From: Bacteroidota bacterium
Lineage (GTDB): Bacteria > Bacteroidota > Bacteroidia > Chitinophagales > Chitinophagaceae
Length of the DNA: 51,648 nt
Assembly (NCBI GenBank): GCA_018268055.1
Contig: JAFDXF010000032.1
Location: 1-51,648 of the forward strand
Direction of reading: 5' to 3'
Shown here one piece after another: positions 26,185 to 34,939 of this stretch (positions are counted from its first letter, which is position 1; each line of letters starts with the position of its first letter). The notes beneath the pieces are model-generated. The model made no database searches. It was not told where the DNA came from and saw only the letters and a list, made by a program, of their open reading frames with translations. The position numbers were made by a program, and so were the translations under genes.

Positions 26185-27106
26185 TGACGCAAAAGAAATA
26201 CTGAAAGAGTTAGGATTGCCCGTTGCACAACAAAACGAAATTTCAGCTTATACATTATTGGCACTTTGTAGCATAAAGCCCAAAGATAGTTGGAACAAAG
26301 CGACAAGAAGCAGCCTAAAAGTTTCAAAAGGCATTATGGCTTTTTGTAAAGATGTTTACAAAAAAGAATATGCACCGAATACAAGGGAAACTTTTCGCAG
26401 GCAGGTGTTACATCAGTTTGTTCAGGCAAGAATTGCAGACTATAATCCCGACAATCCAAGTTTGCCTGTAAATAGTCCAAATGCCCATTATGCTGTAACA
26501 AATGAAGCATTGGAAGCAATTAGAGCTTTTGGCACAAAAGCATGGAAAGAAGCAGCCAAAAAATTCAAATCAGAAGTTGGCGAACTTTCAAAGAAATATT
26601 TGAAAGAACGAAAACAAACTTTAATTCCTGTAAAATTAAGCAATGGAAAAACACTTAAACTTTCAGCAGGAAAGCATAACGAAGTGCAAGCTGCAATAGT
26701 TCATGAATTTGCTACACGTTTTGCAAAAGGTAGTGAAGTTCTTTACTTAGGCGACACAGCCAACAAAGATTTGTACGTTGATAAAACTGCATTAAAAACG
26801 TTAGGTATTCCAATAACTGAACACAGCAAATTACCAGACGTTGTTTTGTATGACAGAAAAAAGAATTGGCTTTATTTGATTGAAGCTGTTACATCACATG
26901 GGCCTGTTTCGCCAAAACGAATTGTTGAATTGGAAGAAATGTTGAAAAACTGTAAAGCAGGCAAGGTTTATGTTTCAGCATTTCCAGATTTTTCGGAGTT
27001 CAAAAAACATTCAACCAACATAGCATGGGAAACAGAAGTATGGGTTGTTGATTTCCCCGAACACATGATACATTTTAACGGTGATAAGTTTATGGGGCCG
27101 AGATAA
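26171..27106 (+). CDS. Type II restriction endonuclease, BsuBI/PstI family
   Basis: 311 residues, close to R.BsuBI (316) and R.PstI (326). The N-terminal half is helical and basic (RRQVLHQFVQARIADYNPDN); the C-terminal BsuBI/PstI domain includes KHNEVQAAIVHEFATRF, VLYLGDTANKDLYVD and the nuclease core LPDVVLYD (Asp223) with LIEAVTSHGPVSPKR (Glu238). It should cut CTGCAG, protecting against phage and plasmids; the host copy of the site would be shielded by the methyltransferase. The window has at least 13 CTGCAG sites, so the genome does not avoid it. It starts inside the methyltransferase gene, so both are translated from one message. Confidence 0.9.
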   Translation: MSKIDDAKEILKELGLPVAQQNEISAYTLLALCSIKPKDSWNKATRSSLKVSKGIMAFCKDVYKKEYAPNTRETFRRQVLHQFVQARIADYNPDNPSLPVNSPNAHYAVTNEALEAIRAFGTKAWKEAAKKFKSEVGELSKKYLKERKQTLIPVKLSNGKTLKLSAGKHNEVQAAIVHEFATRFAKGSEVLYLGDTANKDLYVDKTALKTLGIPITEHSKLPDVVLYDRKKNWLYLIEAVTSHGPVSPKRIVELEEMLKNCKAGKVYVSAFPDFSEFKKHSTNIAWETEVWVVDFPEHMIHFNGDKFMGPR

Positions 27107-27143
27107 ATTATGCAATCATAAAATTATTAACAAGTAGAAATAA

Positions 27144-28052
27144 ATGGCGGCTAATCAAGAGAACGAATTATTATTTGAAGTCAATCTTCTATTTCCAGAA
27201 GATAAAAATGCTATTGAAGCATTTACTCAGATAATAAAATTCTATGAAATCCTAAACGAATTTGATAAAACTATTGTACGAAACGTTGGACACAACTTTA
27301 TTTCCGAGTATGGTCTTGAAGACATAGAATTTAGTTCTATTAAAACCAAGCTATTACAAATTTTAAAAATTATTCCAGATGAAGTATTAAAAAATCTTGA
27401 TTTAAAAAAGACTATTGGTTACTTTCTAGTAAAAGTGAAATATTGGTTAATCAAGGTTTTGGCGGATGAAAAAGAAATAACATCCAAAGAACAAATTCAA
27501 AAAATTACAGATAAAGTAAATGATGAAATAAAGGAAATTGGCAATACATATCAAATAATCGTTACTCAAGTAAATAATTATATTATCTTAAATGCAGTAG
27601 ATGATTTAGCAAAAGAAACGAATAATTTGAAAGAAAAAGAATTGCTTGAATATAAGTCAAAGGCTGGTAATACATTCATCCAAAAGGGTGTGTATATTAA
27701 CAAACCAAAAATATTATCAGAGTTGGGACAAAGAACAATAGTAAATGAAACAACAGAGATTTTGAAAATAAAAAAAATTGATATGTTGAGTGAAGAACCC
27801 AAATGGGATTTTTTGCAAGGGAAAAAGAATTTACATGCAAAAATGCTTGACAAAAAATGGCTTGATGATTTTCATAATAGACAAGTAGTTATTAAACCAG
27901 AAGATGCTTTAATGGTTACTTTGAGAACAACGCATACATATAATCCAAATTTTGACGACAAAAAAACAGATTATGAAGTAATAAAAGTGTTATCTGTAAT
28001 TAGCCCTGATAATGATAATAGTCAACAATTAAAGATAGCAGATGATATTTGA
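27144..28052 (+). CDS. Unknown protein linked to the restriction-modification pair
   Basis: 302 residues; not recognised as a named family. It begins 37 bases after the endonuclease stop in the same direction, and shares the AT-rich, Lys/Ile/Asn-heavy composition of the island. The N-terminal 170 residues are mainly helical, with a moderately hydrophobic stretch (TIGYFLVKVKYWLIKVL) that looks amphipathic rather than membrane-spanning, and a possible coiled coil near 110-180. The C-terminal part (about 210-290: KWDFLQGKKNLHAKMLDKKW, IKPEDALMVTLRTTHTY, YEVIKVLSV) has a beta-rich pattern I recall from many uncharacterised bacterial proteins. A defence-accessory role is possible from position only. 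Confidence 0.7.
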   Translation: MAANQENELLFEVNLLFPEDKNAIEAFTQIIKFYEILNEFDKTIVRNVGHNFISEYGLEDIEFSSIKTKLLQILKIIPDEVLKNLDLKKTIGYFLVKVKYWLIKVLADEKEITSKEQIQKITDKVNDEIKEIGNTYQIIVTQVNNYIILNAVDDLAKETNNLKEKELLEYKSKAGNTFIQKGVYINKPKILSELGQRTIVNETTEILKIKKIDMLSEEPKWDFLQGKKNLHAKMLDKKWLDDFHNRQVVIKPEDALMVTLRTTHTYNPNFDDKKTDYEVIKVLSVISPDNDNSQQLKIADDI

Positions 28053-28129
28053 CCCAATGAACCAAAACAAAGAGCGAACGCATAACATGAACTGTGCATA
28101 AAACCAAATAAATTTTATGGTTTTTGTGA

Positions 28130-28297
28130 TCAGTAATTGGGTTGATAAATGGTTCCGTTTTTTACTGCCGCAAAAACCTGTTTGAGTAGCTTATTCATTA
28201 CTGTTATTAATGCTTGTTTTCCTGTTTTTCCATTTGCTTTTAAGCGGTCAAAAAGTGCCTTGCAGGCAGGATTGGTTTTGGGGAAGCCTACAGGAGC
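28130..28297 (-). pseudogene. Remnant of an IS110-family transposase (C-terminal end)
   Basis: On the minus strand an open stretch of 55 codons runs from 28297 to the TGA at 28130, entered directly from a TAG stop, with no start codon. It reads GFPKTNPACKALFDRLKANG, then KTGKQALITVMNKLLKQVF and ends NGTIYQPNY. This matches the C-terminal end of IS110/IS116/IS902 transposases (small residue, Cys, ALxxRLxxxGK, ALxxVMxKLL). The N-terminal catalytic part is absent from the window. It marks an old insertion or deletion at the right side of the restriction island. Confidence 0.75.
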
Positions 28298-28452
28298 CTA
28301 CACTCAACAGAATATGATAAAAGCACAAGCCTACCAATGACAGTAAAACGATTATTCTATTTAATTTTTTTACTTCAGGCAGAGCGCCGGCTGGTATTAC
28401 AAACTAATAGGTAACCATTTTAACGCCAAAACTTCATCGGTTTTATATTTCG

Positions 28453-28460
28453 TACATTTG
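28453..28460 (+). promoter_or_regulatory. -7 promoter element of serC
   Basis: TACATTTG is an exact TAnnTTTG, 30 bases before the serC GTG. The expected upstream TTTG is not evident. Confidence 0.45.
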
Positions 28461-28490
28461 CTGTTTCATTCTTAATACAAAGCGAGTTCT

Positions 28491-29561
28491 GTGGTACACA
28501 ATTTCAATGCAGGGCCTTCCATACTTCCCAAAGAAGTTTTCGAACAGGCAAGTCAAGCAATATTAAACTTCAATGATACCGGTTTATCCATTCTGGAAAT
28601 AGGCCATCGCACACCATTGTTCGAGCCGGTGATGCAAGAAGCAAGAGCATTAGTTAAAGAATTAATGAACTTAGACACAAATCACGAAGTACTTTTTTTA
28701 CATGGCGGCGCTACCACGCAGTTTATGCAGTTGCCAATGAATCTGTTGAATGAAAACGGGCTGGCATCTTATACAGAAACAGGTACCTGGTCGAATAAAG
28801 CAATCAAAGAAGCGAAACTATTTGGCCATGTAGAAATATCCGGCTCATCTAAAGAGGAAAATTTCACTTCAATACCCGATGAGTTGCAAGTTTCGGCTAC
28901 TGCAGCCTATTTACATATTACAACCAACGAAACAATTGCCGGCACTCAATGGCATGCAATCCCTTATGACTGTGGTGTGCCGCTCGTTGCCGACATGAGC
29001 AGTGATATATTAAGTCGTGTCCTTGATTTCAACCGTTTTGATTTAATCTATGCCGGTGCACAAAAGAATATGGGTGCAGCAGGTGTCAATCTCGTTGTAG
29101 TCAATAAAAATATATTGGGAAAAGTAAGCAGAAATATCCCTTCCATTTTAGATTATCAAAATCATATCAAAGAAGAGAGTATGTTGAATACTCCGCCGGT
29201 ATTCGCCGTATATGTAGCTATGCTTACATTACGTTGGCTGAAAAAACAAGGTGGTGTTTCGGTGATAGAACAAAAAAATAATGAAAAGGCAAAACTATTT
29301 TACGACACAATAGATAACCTACCTGTTTTTAAATGCCCCATTAGAAAAATAGACAGAAGTAAAATGAATGCTGTGTTTGTAATGGAAAACCCGGAGCTGG
29401 AGAAAGAATTTTTGAACTTATGTACCGCTGAAGGAATGATCGGCGTGAAAGGACATAGAAGTGTTGGCGGATTTAGAGTATCAATGTACAATGCACTACC
29501 GATTGAAAGCGTAAAAGCATTTACCAATTTAATGAAACACTTTGCAACGAAACACGGATAA
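28491..29561 (+). CDS. serC: Phosphoserine aminotransferase
   Basis: 356 residues from the GTG at 28491, which matches the family start HNFNAGPSILP. The class-V aminotransferase fold is clear: GGATTQFMQLPMNLL (phosphate cup), SNKAIKEAKLFG, and the PLP-binding Lys192 in YAGAQKNMGAAGVN. It converts 3-phosphohydroxypyruvate and glutamate to phosphoserine (serine synthesis) and may also act in pyridoxal phosphate synthesis. No serA lies next to it in this window; the next gene is a DUF1015 protein. It is the first core gene to the right of the restriction island. Confidence 0.95.
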   Translation: MVHNFNAGPSILPKEVFEQASQAILNFNDTGLSILEIGHRTPLFEPVMQEARALVKELMNLDTNHEVLFLHGGATTQFMQLPMNLLNENGLASYTETGTWSNKAIKEAKLFGHVEISGSSKEENFTSIPDELQVSATAAYLHITTNETIAGTQWHAIPYDCGVPLVADMSSDILSRVLDFNRFDLIYAGAQKNMGAAGVNLVVVNKNILGKVSRNIPSILDYQNHIKEESMLNTPPVFAVYVAMLTLRWLKKQGGVSVIEQKNNEKAKLFYDTIDNLPVFKCPIRKIDRSKMNAVFVMENPELEKEFLNLCTAEGMIGVKGHRSVGGFRVSMYNALPIESVKAFTNLMKHFATKHG

Positions 29562-29595
29562 ACCAAATCTATCAGATATTAATTTTTAATTTGTT

Positions 29596-30816
29596 ATGGC
29601 AATCATTAAACCATTTTCTGCATTAAGACCTAACCCTGAATTTGCTGCACAAGTAGCATCCAGACCTTATGATGTATTAAACAGTAGTGAAGCAAAAAAA
29701 GAAGCGGAAGGAAATCCAAAATCATTTTTACATGTCACCAAATCAGAAATCGATCTTCCGGAGGGCATAGACATTCACAGCCAGCAGGTGTATGACAAAG
29801 CAAAAGAAAATCTAGCGCAATTAATTCAAAACGGCACACTTATACAGGAACAAAAACCTTGTTTGTATATCTATCAATTGGTAATGAATGGAAGAAGTCA
29901 GACCGGTTTGGTATGCGCTTCATCTGTTGATGATTATAATAAAGGCATTATCAAGAAGCATGAATTTACCCGTCCGGAAAAAGAAAAAGATCGTATTGAC
30001 CACATGCGTACTATTAAGGCGCAAACCGGAAATGTATTCCTTGCTTATCGTGATGTAATGGAAATCAACGCCATTATTAATGGCTATAAAGCAAAAAACA
30101 AACCCGATTATGAATTTACAGCTTTGGATAACATACAGCACAGTATCTGGATTATCGACAGAGATATAATTATCAACTCTATACTTCAACTGTTTGCTAC
30201 TAAAGTGCCCTGCACTTATATAGCAGATGGCCATCATCGTGCAGCATCGGCAGCGAAAGTATCGAAGGAATTGCCCGAGAGTGAAGAAGCAAAATATTTC
30301 CTTACAACCATTTTTCCTGAAAGCCAATTGGCCATCCTCGATTACAACAGAGTGGTAAAGGATTTGAATGGCTTAAATGCGGAAAAACTTCTTGCATTAT
30401 TGCAGGAAGATTTTTACATCACACTTAGTCCGGAACCTGTAAAGCCCGCACAACTGCATGAGTTTGGTCTTTATTTAGAAAAACAATGGTACATACTTAC
30501 TGCAAGACCCGGAACTTATACCGAAGATCCAATTGGGGTGTTGGATATAAGCATTTTATCTAACAACGTTTTGGATAAAATTTTAGACATCAAAGATCAG
30601 CGTACCGATAAACGCATTGACTTTGTAGGCGGAATTAGAGGTTTGGGTGAATTGGAAAAAAGAGTAAACAGCGGAGAAATGAAGGCGGCTTTTAGTTTAT
30701 ACCCTGTTACTATTGCTCAATTATTTGATATTGCAGACAGCGGGAATGTAATGCCTCCAAAAAGTACCTGGTTTGAGCCTAAATTGAGAGATGGATTACT
30801 CACACATTTATTATAA
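29596..30816 (+). CDS. DUF1015 family protein
   Basis: 406 residues with DUF1015 hallmarks: MAIIKPFSALRPNPEFAAQV at the start, SRPYDVLNSSEA, KKHEFTRPEKEKDRIDHM, YIADGHHRAASAAKV (a ParB-like/serine-kinase-like His-His motif) and DFVGGIRGLGELEKRV. It is cytoplasmic. In several bacteria and archaea the gene neighbours serA/serC, and an archaeal relative (SerK) phosphorylates free serine, so a role in serine metabolism is plausible; the DGHHR motif is the part shared with that group. It follows serC by 34 bases and probably shares its message. Confidence 0.9.
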   Translation: MAIIKPFSALRPNPEFAAQVASRPYDVLNSSEAKKEAEGNPKSFLHVTKSEIDLPEGIDIHSQQVYDKAKENLAQLIQNGTLIQEQKPCLYIYQLVMNGRSQTGLVCASSVDDYNKGIIKKHEFTRPEKEKDRIDHMRTIKAQTGNVFLAYRDVMEINAIINGYKAKNKPDYEFTALDNIQHSIWIIDRDIIINSILQLFATKVPCTYIADGHHRAASAAKVSKELPESEEAKYFLTTIFPESQLAILDYNRVVKDLNGLNAEKLLALLQEDFYITLSPEPVKPAQLHEFGLYLEKQWYILTARPGTYTEDPIGVLDISILSNNVLDKILDIKDQRTDKRIDFVGGIRGLGELEKRVNSGEMKAAFSLYPVTIAQLFDIADSGNVMPPKSTWFEPKLRDGLLTHLL

Positions 30817-30956
30817 GCCCTGCAAATATTTGTTATTTTTACAACCGAAGCACTTTTTTCTGCGTCATCATAACTTAATATTGCATTATGAAATGCTCAT
30901 AAATTATGCATACCAGCCAGAATGATTATTGAAGCATTCCATGTGACAAAAATATT

Positions 30957-30971
30957 ACCGCCAAAGGCGGT
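30957..30971 (+). other. Small hairpin in the leader of the TPR gene
   Basis: ACCGCC-AAA-GGCGGT, a perfect 6-base stem with a 3-base loop, ending 18 bases before the ATG at 30990. There is no T run after it, so it is not a terminator; it could affect translation or message stability. Confidence 0.35.
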
Positions 30972-30989
30972 GAACTTAAAAACAAACAC

Positions 30990-32006
30990 ATGAAAAAAAT
31001 ATTGACGATCATATTATTGCAGTTTTTTTGCATTGCAGTAATTGCTCAGCCTCAAGATACCAAAGCAATCCAAAAAGCAGCCAGAACATATATGCAATCC
31101 GGCGATTTTGACAATGCAGTCATCGTACTCAACAGAGGTTTGCAAGCTGATAAAAAGAATCTGGAATTACTGAAAGATCTTGCAATGACTTATTACCTCA
31201 AGCAAGACTACACAAAAGCACTCGATGAAGTAAAACTGATGGTGGACAGAGATGATGCAGATGTGCAAGTGTATCAGATAGCAGGCAATGTATATAGGGC
31301 TATTGAGATGGTAAAGGATTGTGATAAAATGTACAAGAAGGCTTTGAAAAAATTTCCGAATAGTGGCCCATTGTATAGTGAATATGGCGAATTACTTTGG
31401 CAAAAGAAAGACTTTGCAGCAATCAATTATTGGGAAAAAGGCATAGATGTAGATCCAAGCTATGGCGGCAATTATTATAATGCAGCGATGTATTATTTCT
31501 ACGCAAAAGACAAAGTATGGAGTTTGCTCTATGGCGAAATATTTGCCGTTATGGAAAGCAGAAGCGAAAGAGGCACTGCAATGAGAGAACTGCTTTTAAA
31601 ATCCTATAAAGAAAAATTATTTGCCGATGCAGATATTTTTAAAGGAGAAGAAAAAAATAAAAATGAATTTGCTCAAGCATTTTTAACGACGATGGGCAAG
31701 CAATTTGATCTGGTAAAAAACGGAGTGAATACCGAAATCCTTACTATCGTACGCACAAAGTTTATTTTAGACTGGTTTGATACTTATGCAGGAAAATATC
31801 CTTACAAATTATTCGACTATCAGCAGCAATTAATCAAAGACGGATTATTTGATGCTTACAATCAATGGTTATTTGGTTCTGTTGAAAATCTAGGAACGTA
31901 TGAGGAATGGACAAAAAAGCATCCTGAAGAATATAAAAAGTTTACAGAGTTTCAAAATAGCCGTATTTTCAAAATGCCACCCAATCAACATTATCAAGCA
32001 TATTGA
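30990..32006 (+). CDS. Periplasmic TPR-repeat protein
   Basis: 338 residues with a signal peptide (FFCIAVIAQPQ) and then tetratricopeptide-type helical pairs from about residue 30 to 200 (ARTYMQSGDFDNAVIVLNRG, LAMTYYLKQDYTKALDEV, NVYRAIEMVKDCDKMYKKAL). The C-terminal third is helical and ends NQHYQAY without a sorting domain. It is probably a periplasmic protein-protein adaptor; no specific partner can be named. Its own transcript ends at the terminator 32025-32051. Confidence 0.82.
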   Translation: MKKILTIILLQFFCIAVIAQPQDTKAIQKAARTYMQSGDFDNAVIVLNRGLQADKKNLELLKDLAMTYYLKQDYTKALDEVKLMVDRDDADVQVYQIAGNVYRAIEMVKDCDKMYKKALKKFPNSGPLYSEYGELLWQKKDFAAINYWEKGIDVDPSYGGNYYNAAMYYFYAKDKVWSLLYGEIFAVMESRSERGTAMRELLLKSYKEKLFADADIFKGEEKNKNEFAQAFLTTMGKQFDLVKNGVNTEILTIVRTKFILDWFDTYAGKYPYKLFDYQQQLIKDGLFDAYNQWLFGSVENLGTYEEWTKKHPEEYKKFTEFQNSRIFKMPPNQHYQAY

Positions 32007-32024
32007 TTGCAAAATATTTTTAGT

Positions 32025-32051
32025 AAAGCATCGGTTTCCCGGTGCTTTTTT
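32025..32051 (+). terminator. Terminator after the TPR gene
   Basis: Ten-base stem AAAGCATCGG/CCGGTGCTTT (one U-G pair) with a 4-base loop, followed by TTTTA. It lies 18 bases after the stop codon. Confidence 0.85.
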
Positions 32052-32111
32052 ATTTATAATTTATTTTTCAGTAATTTGTCAGGGATATAACCACTCATAA
32101 ATAACTGCATC

Positions 32112-33893
32112 ATGACTGAACCCAAAAGACTATTTGATTGTATAGAATATCAATTGGAAAAAAATCCAAAAGATGATATGCTTGCCGGAAAAGAAGCCGG
32201 ACAATGGAAAAAATATAGCACTGCTACTGTGCAAGAAACTGTAAACAACCTGAGTGCCGGATTATTAAGTCTTGGTGTTAGTTGTGGAGATTTAACACCT
32301 GAAAGCCGTGATAAAATTGCCATCATCAGTAAGAATAGACCTGAATGGGTAATGCTGGATTTGGCGGTACAGCAAATCGGCGCATTATTAGTACCTCTGT
32401 ATCCAACAATCAATGTAAATGAATTAGAATTTGTGCTGAATGATTCGCAAGTGAAATATGTCTTTGTAAATGATGAAGATTTATTTCTGAAGGTACTTAG
32501 TCTCAAAGACAAGGTTCCCAGCATGAAAGATATTTTTACATTTGAACATGTACCCAATGCAAAACATTGGAAAGAAGTAATCGCTTTAAGCACTTCCGAA
32601 TTAATTGCAAGCATCAAACCAATTGCTGATAAAATAGGCTACAAAGATTTAGCTACCATTATTTATACATCCGGTACAACCGGTAAGCCAAAAGGCGTTA
32701 TGCTCTCCCACGAAAACATTATAACGAATGTAATCGCTTCCATGCCTTGTTTTCCGCCCGGAGATAATCTACGTTCTATAAGTTTCTTACCACTCAATCA
32801 CATTTTTGAAAGAATGGTTTGCTATCTGTATCTTTTTCATGGTACTTCTATTTACTATGCAGAAAGCTTAGACACAATTGCCGCAAATCTGAAAGAAATA
32901 AAGCCGCATTTATTTACCACGGTGCCCCGTTTGTTAGAAAAAGTGTATGAAAACATCATGCATAAAGGAAATGAGTTAACCGGTATCAAGAAAAAATTAT
33001 TCTTCTGGGCACATAGGTTGGCCGAAAAATTTGAAATCAATAAAAATCAGGGACTATGGTATAATGTACAATTGTCCATTGCCAATAAGCTTATTTTCAG
33101 CAAATGGAGAGAAGGACTTGGAGGCAATATTCTTTGTATTGTTTCAGGTGGTGCGGCTTGTCAGGTTCGGCTTATTCGCATTTTCACTGCAGGAAAAATT
33201 CCGATCATGGAAGGTTATGGACTTACAGAAACCTCACCTGTTATATCGGTAAACAGCTACGCTTTAAAAGGTAGAAGATTTGGAACAGTAGGGCCTTTGA
33301 TTGATGGTGTACAAGTAAAAATTGCTGAAGATGGCGAGATACTTTGTAAAGGACCCAATATTATGGTAGGCTATTACAAACGCCCCGACCTCACAGCAGA
33401 AGTGATGCAAGACGGTTGGTTCTTGACAGGCGATATTGGAGAATTGTCAAGTGATAATTTTTTAAAAATTACTGACCGTAAAAAAGAACTGTTCAAAACA
33501 AGTGGTGGTAAATATGTTGCACCGCTTGCTATTGAAAATAAACTAAAAGAATCACCATTCATAGAGCAGGTGATGTTGATAGGTGCTGATAAAAAATTTG
33601 TAAGCGCATTAATCGTTCCTTCTTTTCCCAATCTAAAAGATTGGTGTCGTAAAAACGAAATCAATACGGACAATCACGAAGCAATGATTCAAAATCCGAA
33701 AGTGGTAGAAATGTTCAAAGAGTTGGTAGAGAGTTTCAACAAGTTCTTCAACCATGTAGAACAAGTGAAAAAATTTGAACTGCTACACAATGAATGGAGC
33801 ATAGATACTGGCGAACTTACTCCAAAACTCTCACTGAAAAGAAAAGTAGTGATGGAAAAGTATAAGGATGCAATAGAACGTTTGTATCAGTAA
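32112..33893 (+). CDS. Long-chain fatty-acid--CoA ligase
   Basis: 593 residues of the AMP-forming acyl-CoA synthetase family, close in size to FadD15-type enzymes. Key motifs are the P-loop IIYTSGTTGKPKGVMLSH (about 189-206), GYGLTETSPVISVN, and GWFLTGDIGELSSDNFLKIT with RKKELFKTSGGKYVAP (hinge and catalytic Lys region). It activates fatty acids to acyl-CoA at the membrane face for breakdown or lipid synthesis. The stop codon lies six bases from the stop of the convergent asd gene and no terminator separates them, so the two messages may overlap at their 3' ends. Confidence 0.92.
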   Translation: MTEPKRLFDCIEYQLEKNPKDDMLAGKEAGQWKKYSTATVQETVNNLSAGLLSLGVSCGDLTPESRDKIAIISKNRPEWVMLDLAVQQIGALLVPLYPTINVNELEFVLNDSQVKYVFVNDEDLFLKVLSLKDKVPSMKDIFTFEHVPNAKHWKEVIALSTSELIASIKPIADKIGYKDLATIIYTSGTTGKPKGVMLSHENIITNVIASMPCFPPGDNLRSISFLPLNHIFERMVCYLYLFHGTSIYYAESLDTIAANLKEIKPHLFTTVPRLLEKVYENIMHKGNELTGIKKKLFFWAHRLAEKFEINKNQGLWYNVQLSIANKLIFSKWREGLGGNILCIVSGGAACQVRLIRIFTAGKIPIMEGYGLTETSPVISVNSYALKGRRFGTVGPLIDGVQVKIAEDGEILCKGPNIMVGYYKRPDLTAEVMQDGWFLTGDIGELSSDNFLKITDRKKELFKTSGGKYVAPLAIENKLKESPFIEQVMLIGADKKFVSALIVPSFPNLKDWCRKNEINTDNHEAMIQNPKVVEMFKELVESFNKFFNHVEQVKKFELLHNEWSIDTGELTPKLSLKRKVVMEKYKDAIERLYQ

Positions 33894-33899
33894 TTGCGA

Positions 33900-34889
33900 T
33901 TACAATAATCCATTTACATTCAAGTATTCTGCTATTTGAACCGCATTCGTGGCAGCACCTTTTCTAAGGTTGTCAGAAACAATCCACATATTCAAAGTAT
34001 TGGGCTGGCTCTCATCTCTGCGTAGGCGCCCTACAAATACTTCATCTTTTTCATGTGCATCTTTTGGCATCGGATATTGTTGTGTAGAGGTATCATCTAC
34101 CACTATTACACCGCTTGCGTTTTGCAACAATGATTTTACTTCACCTAAATCAAAATCATTGGCAAACTCTACGTTCACACTTTCGCTGTGCCCGCCCATC
34201 ACCGGAATGCGTACTGTAGTTGCTGTTACTTTTATCGCATCATCTCGCATTATTTTATTCGTCTCCTTCACCATCTTCATTTCTTCTTTTGTATAGCCAT
34301 TATCCAAGAACACATCAATCTGTGGAATCACATTTAGATCGATCGGATATTTATAAGCCATCTCACCTTGCACACCATTTCGTTCGTTCATCAATTGCGT
34401 TACAGCTTTCACACCTGTTCCGGTTACGCTTTGATAAGTGCTGACTACTACTCTTTTGATGTTATACTTTTTATGCAAAGGATTCAATGCTACTACCATT
34501 TGTATCGTAGAGCAATTAGGATTGGCGATTATTTTATCTTTGGCTGTAAGCACATCAGCATTTATTTCAGGAACCACTAATGGTTTAGTTGCATCCATCC
34601 TCCATGCCGAAGAATTATCTATTACTGTTATTCCTGCTGCTGCAAATTTTGGCGCCCACTCCAACGAAGTATTGCCTCCGGCAGAAAAAAGAGCAACGGC
34701 TGGCTTGGCAGCAATAGCATCGTTCATGCTCACTACCTTATAGTTTTTCCCTTTAAACTCCACTTCCTTTCCTATGGATTTTTCAGAAGCAACGGGAATC
34801 AATTCCGTAACCGGAAAATTTCGTTCTGCCAATACTTGTAACATCTTTGTGCCTACCAACCCTGTGGCGCCTACTACTGCAACTTTCAT
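33900..34889 (-). CDS. asd: Aspartate-semialdehyde dehydrogenase
   Basis: 329 residues. The N-terminal NADP-binding motif is VVGATGLVGTKML, the catalytic Cys126 is in IIANPNCSTIQMVVAL, and the catalytic His lies in MGGHSESVNVEF. It reduces aspartyl phosphate to aspartate semialdehyde, the branch point to lysine/diaminopimelate, methionine, threonine and isoleucine. Upstream lies a full leader: consensus promoter (35037-35067), a 14-codon leader peptide (34985-35029), alternative hairpins and a terminator (34912-34939) ending 22 bases before the ATG. Transcription of asd therefore probably depends on attenuation. It is convergent with the acyl-CoA ligase gene. Confidence 0.95.
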   Translation of the reverse strand: MKVAVVGATGLVGTKMLQVLAERNFPVTELIPVASEKSIGKEVEFKGKNYKVVSMNDAIAAKPAVALFSAGGNTSLEWAPKFAAAGITVIDNSSAWRMDATKPLVVPEINADVLTAKDKIIANPNCSTIQMVVALNPLHKKYNIKRVVVSTYQSVTGTGVKAVTQLMNERNGVQGEMAYKYPIDLNVIPQIDVFLDNGYTKEEMKMVKETNKIMRDDAIKVTATTVRIPVMGGHSESVNVEFANDFDLGEVKSLLQNASGVIVVDDTSTQQYPMPKDAHEKDEVFVGRLRRDESQPNTLNMWIVSDNLRKGAATNAVQIAEYLNVNGLL

Positions 34890-34911
34890 TTTTCTGTTTT
34901 TATCTTATTAT

Positions 34912-34939
34912 AAAAAAAGCCTTCCGATTTGGAAGGCTT
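34912..34939 (-). terminator. Attenuator terminator in front of asd
   Basis: On the minus strand AAGCCTTCC-AAATC-GGAAGGCTT (9-base perfect stem) is followed by an unbroken T run (34912-34918 hold seven A on the plus strand). It lies between the asd promoter and the asd ATG, so it can stop transcription before asd. The 5' arm with one extra base (CAAGCCTTCC, 34931-34940) can instead pair with GGAAGGTTTG at 34975-34984, ten pairs with one G-U, which would prevent the terminator. Confidence 0.8.

Noticed and set aside
28053..28129. Sequence GAACGCATAACATGAAC, suggestive of an integron attC site
   Set aside because: The paired core sites and the long imperfect palindrome of attC are missing, and no integrase is in the window.
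28149..28340. 63-codon plus-strand ORF between the unknown gene and serC
   Set aside because: It lies opposite the IS110 transposase tail, whose codons make sense on the minus strand; the plus-strand protein has no recognisable features.
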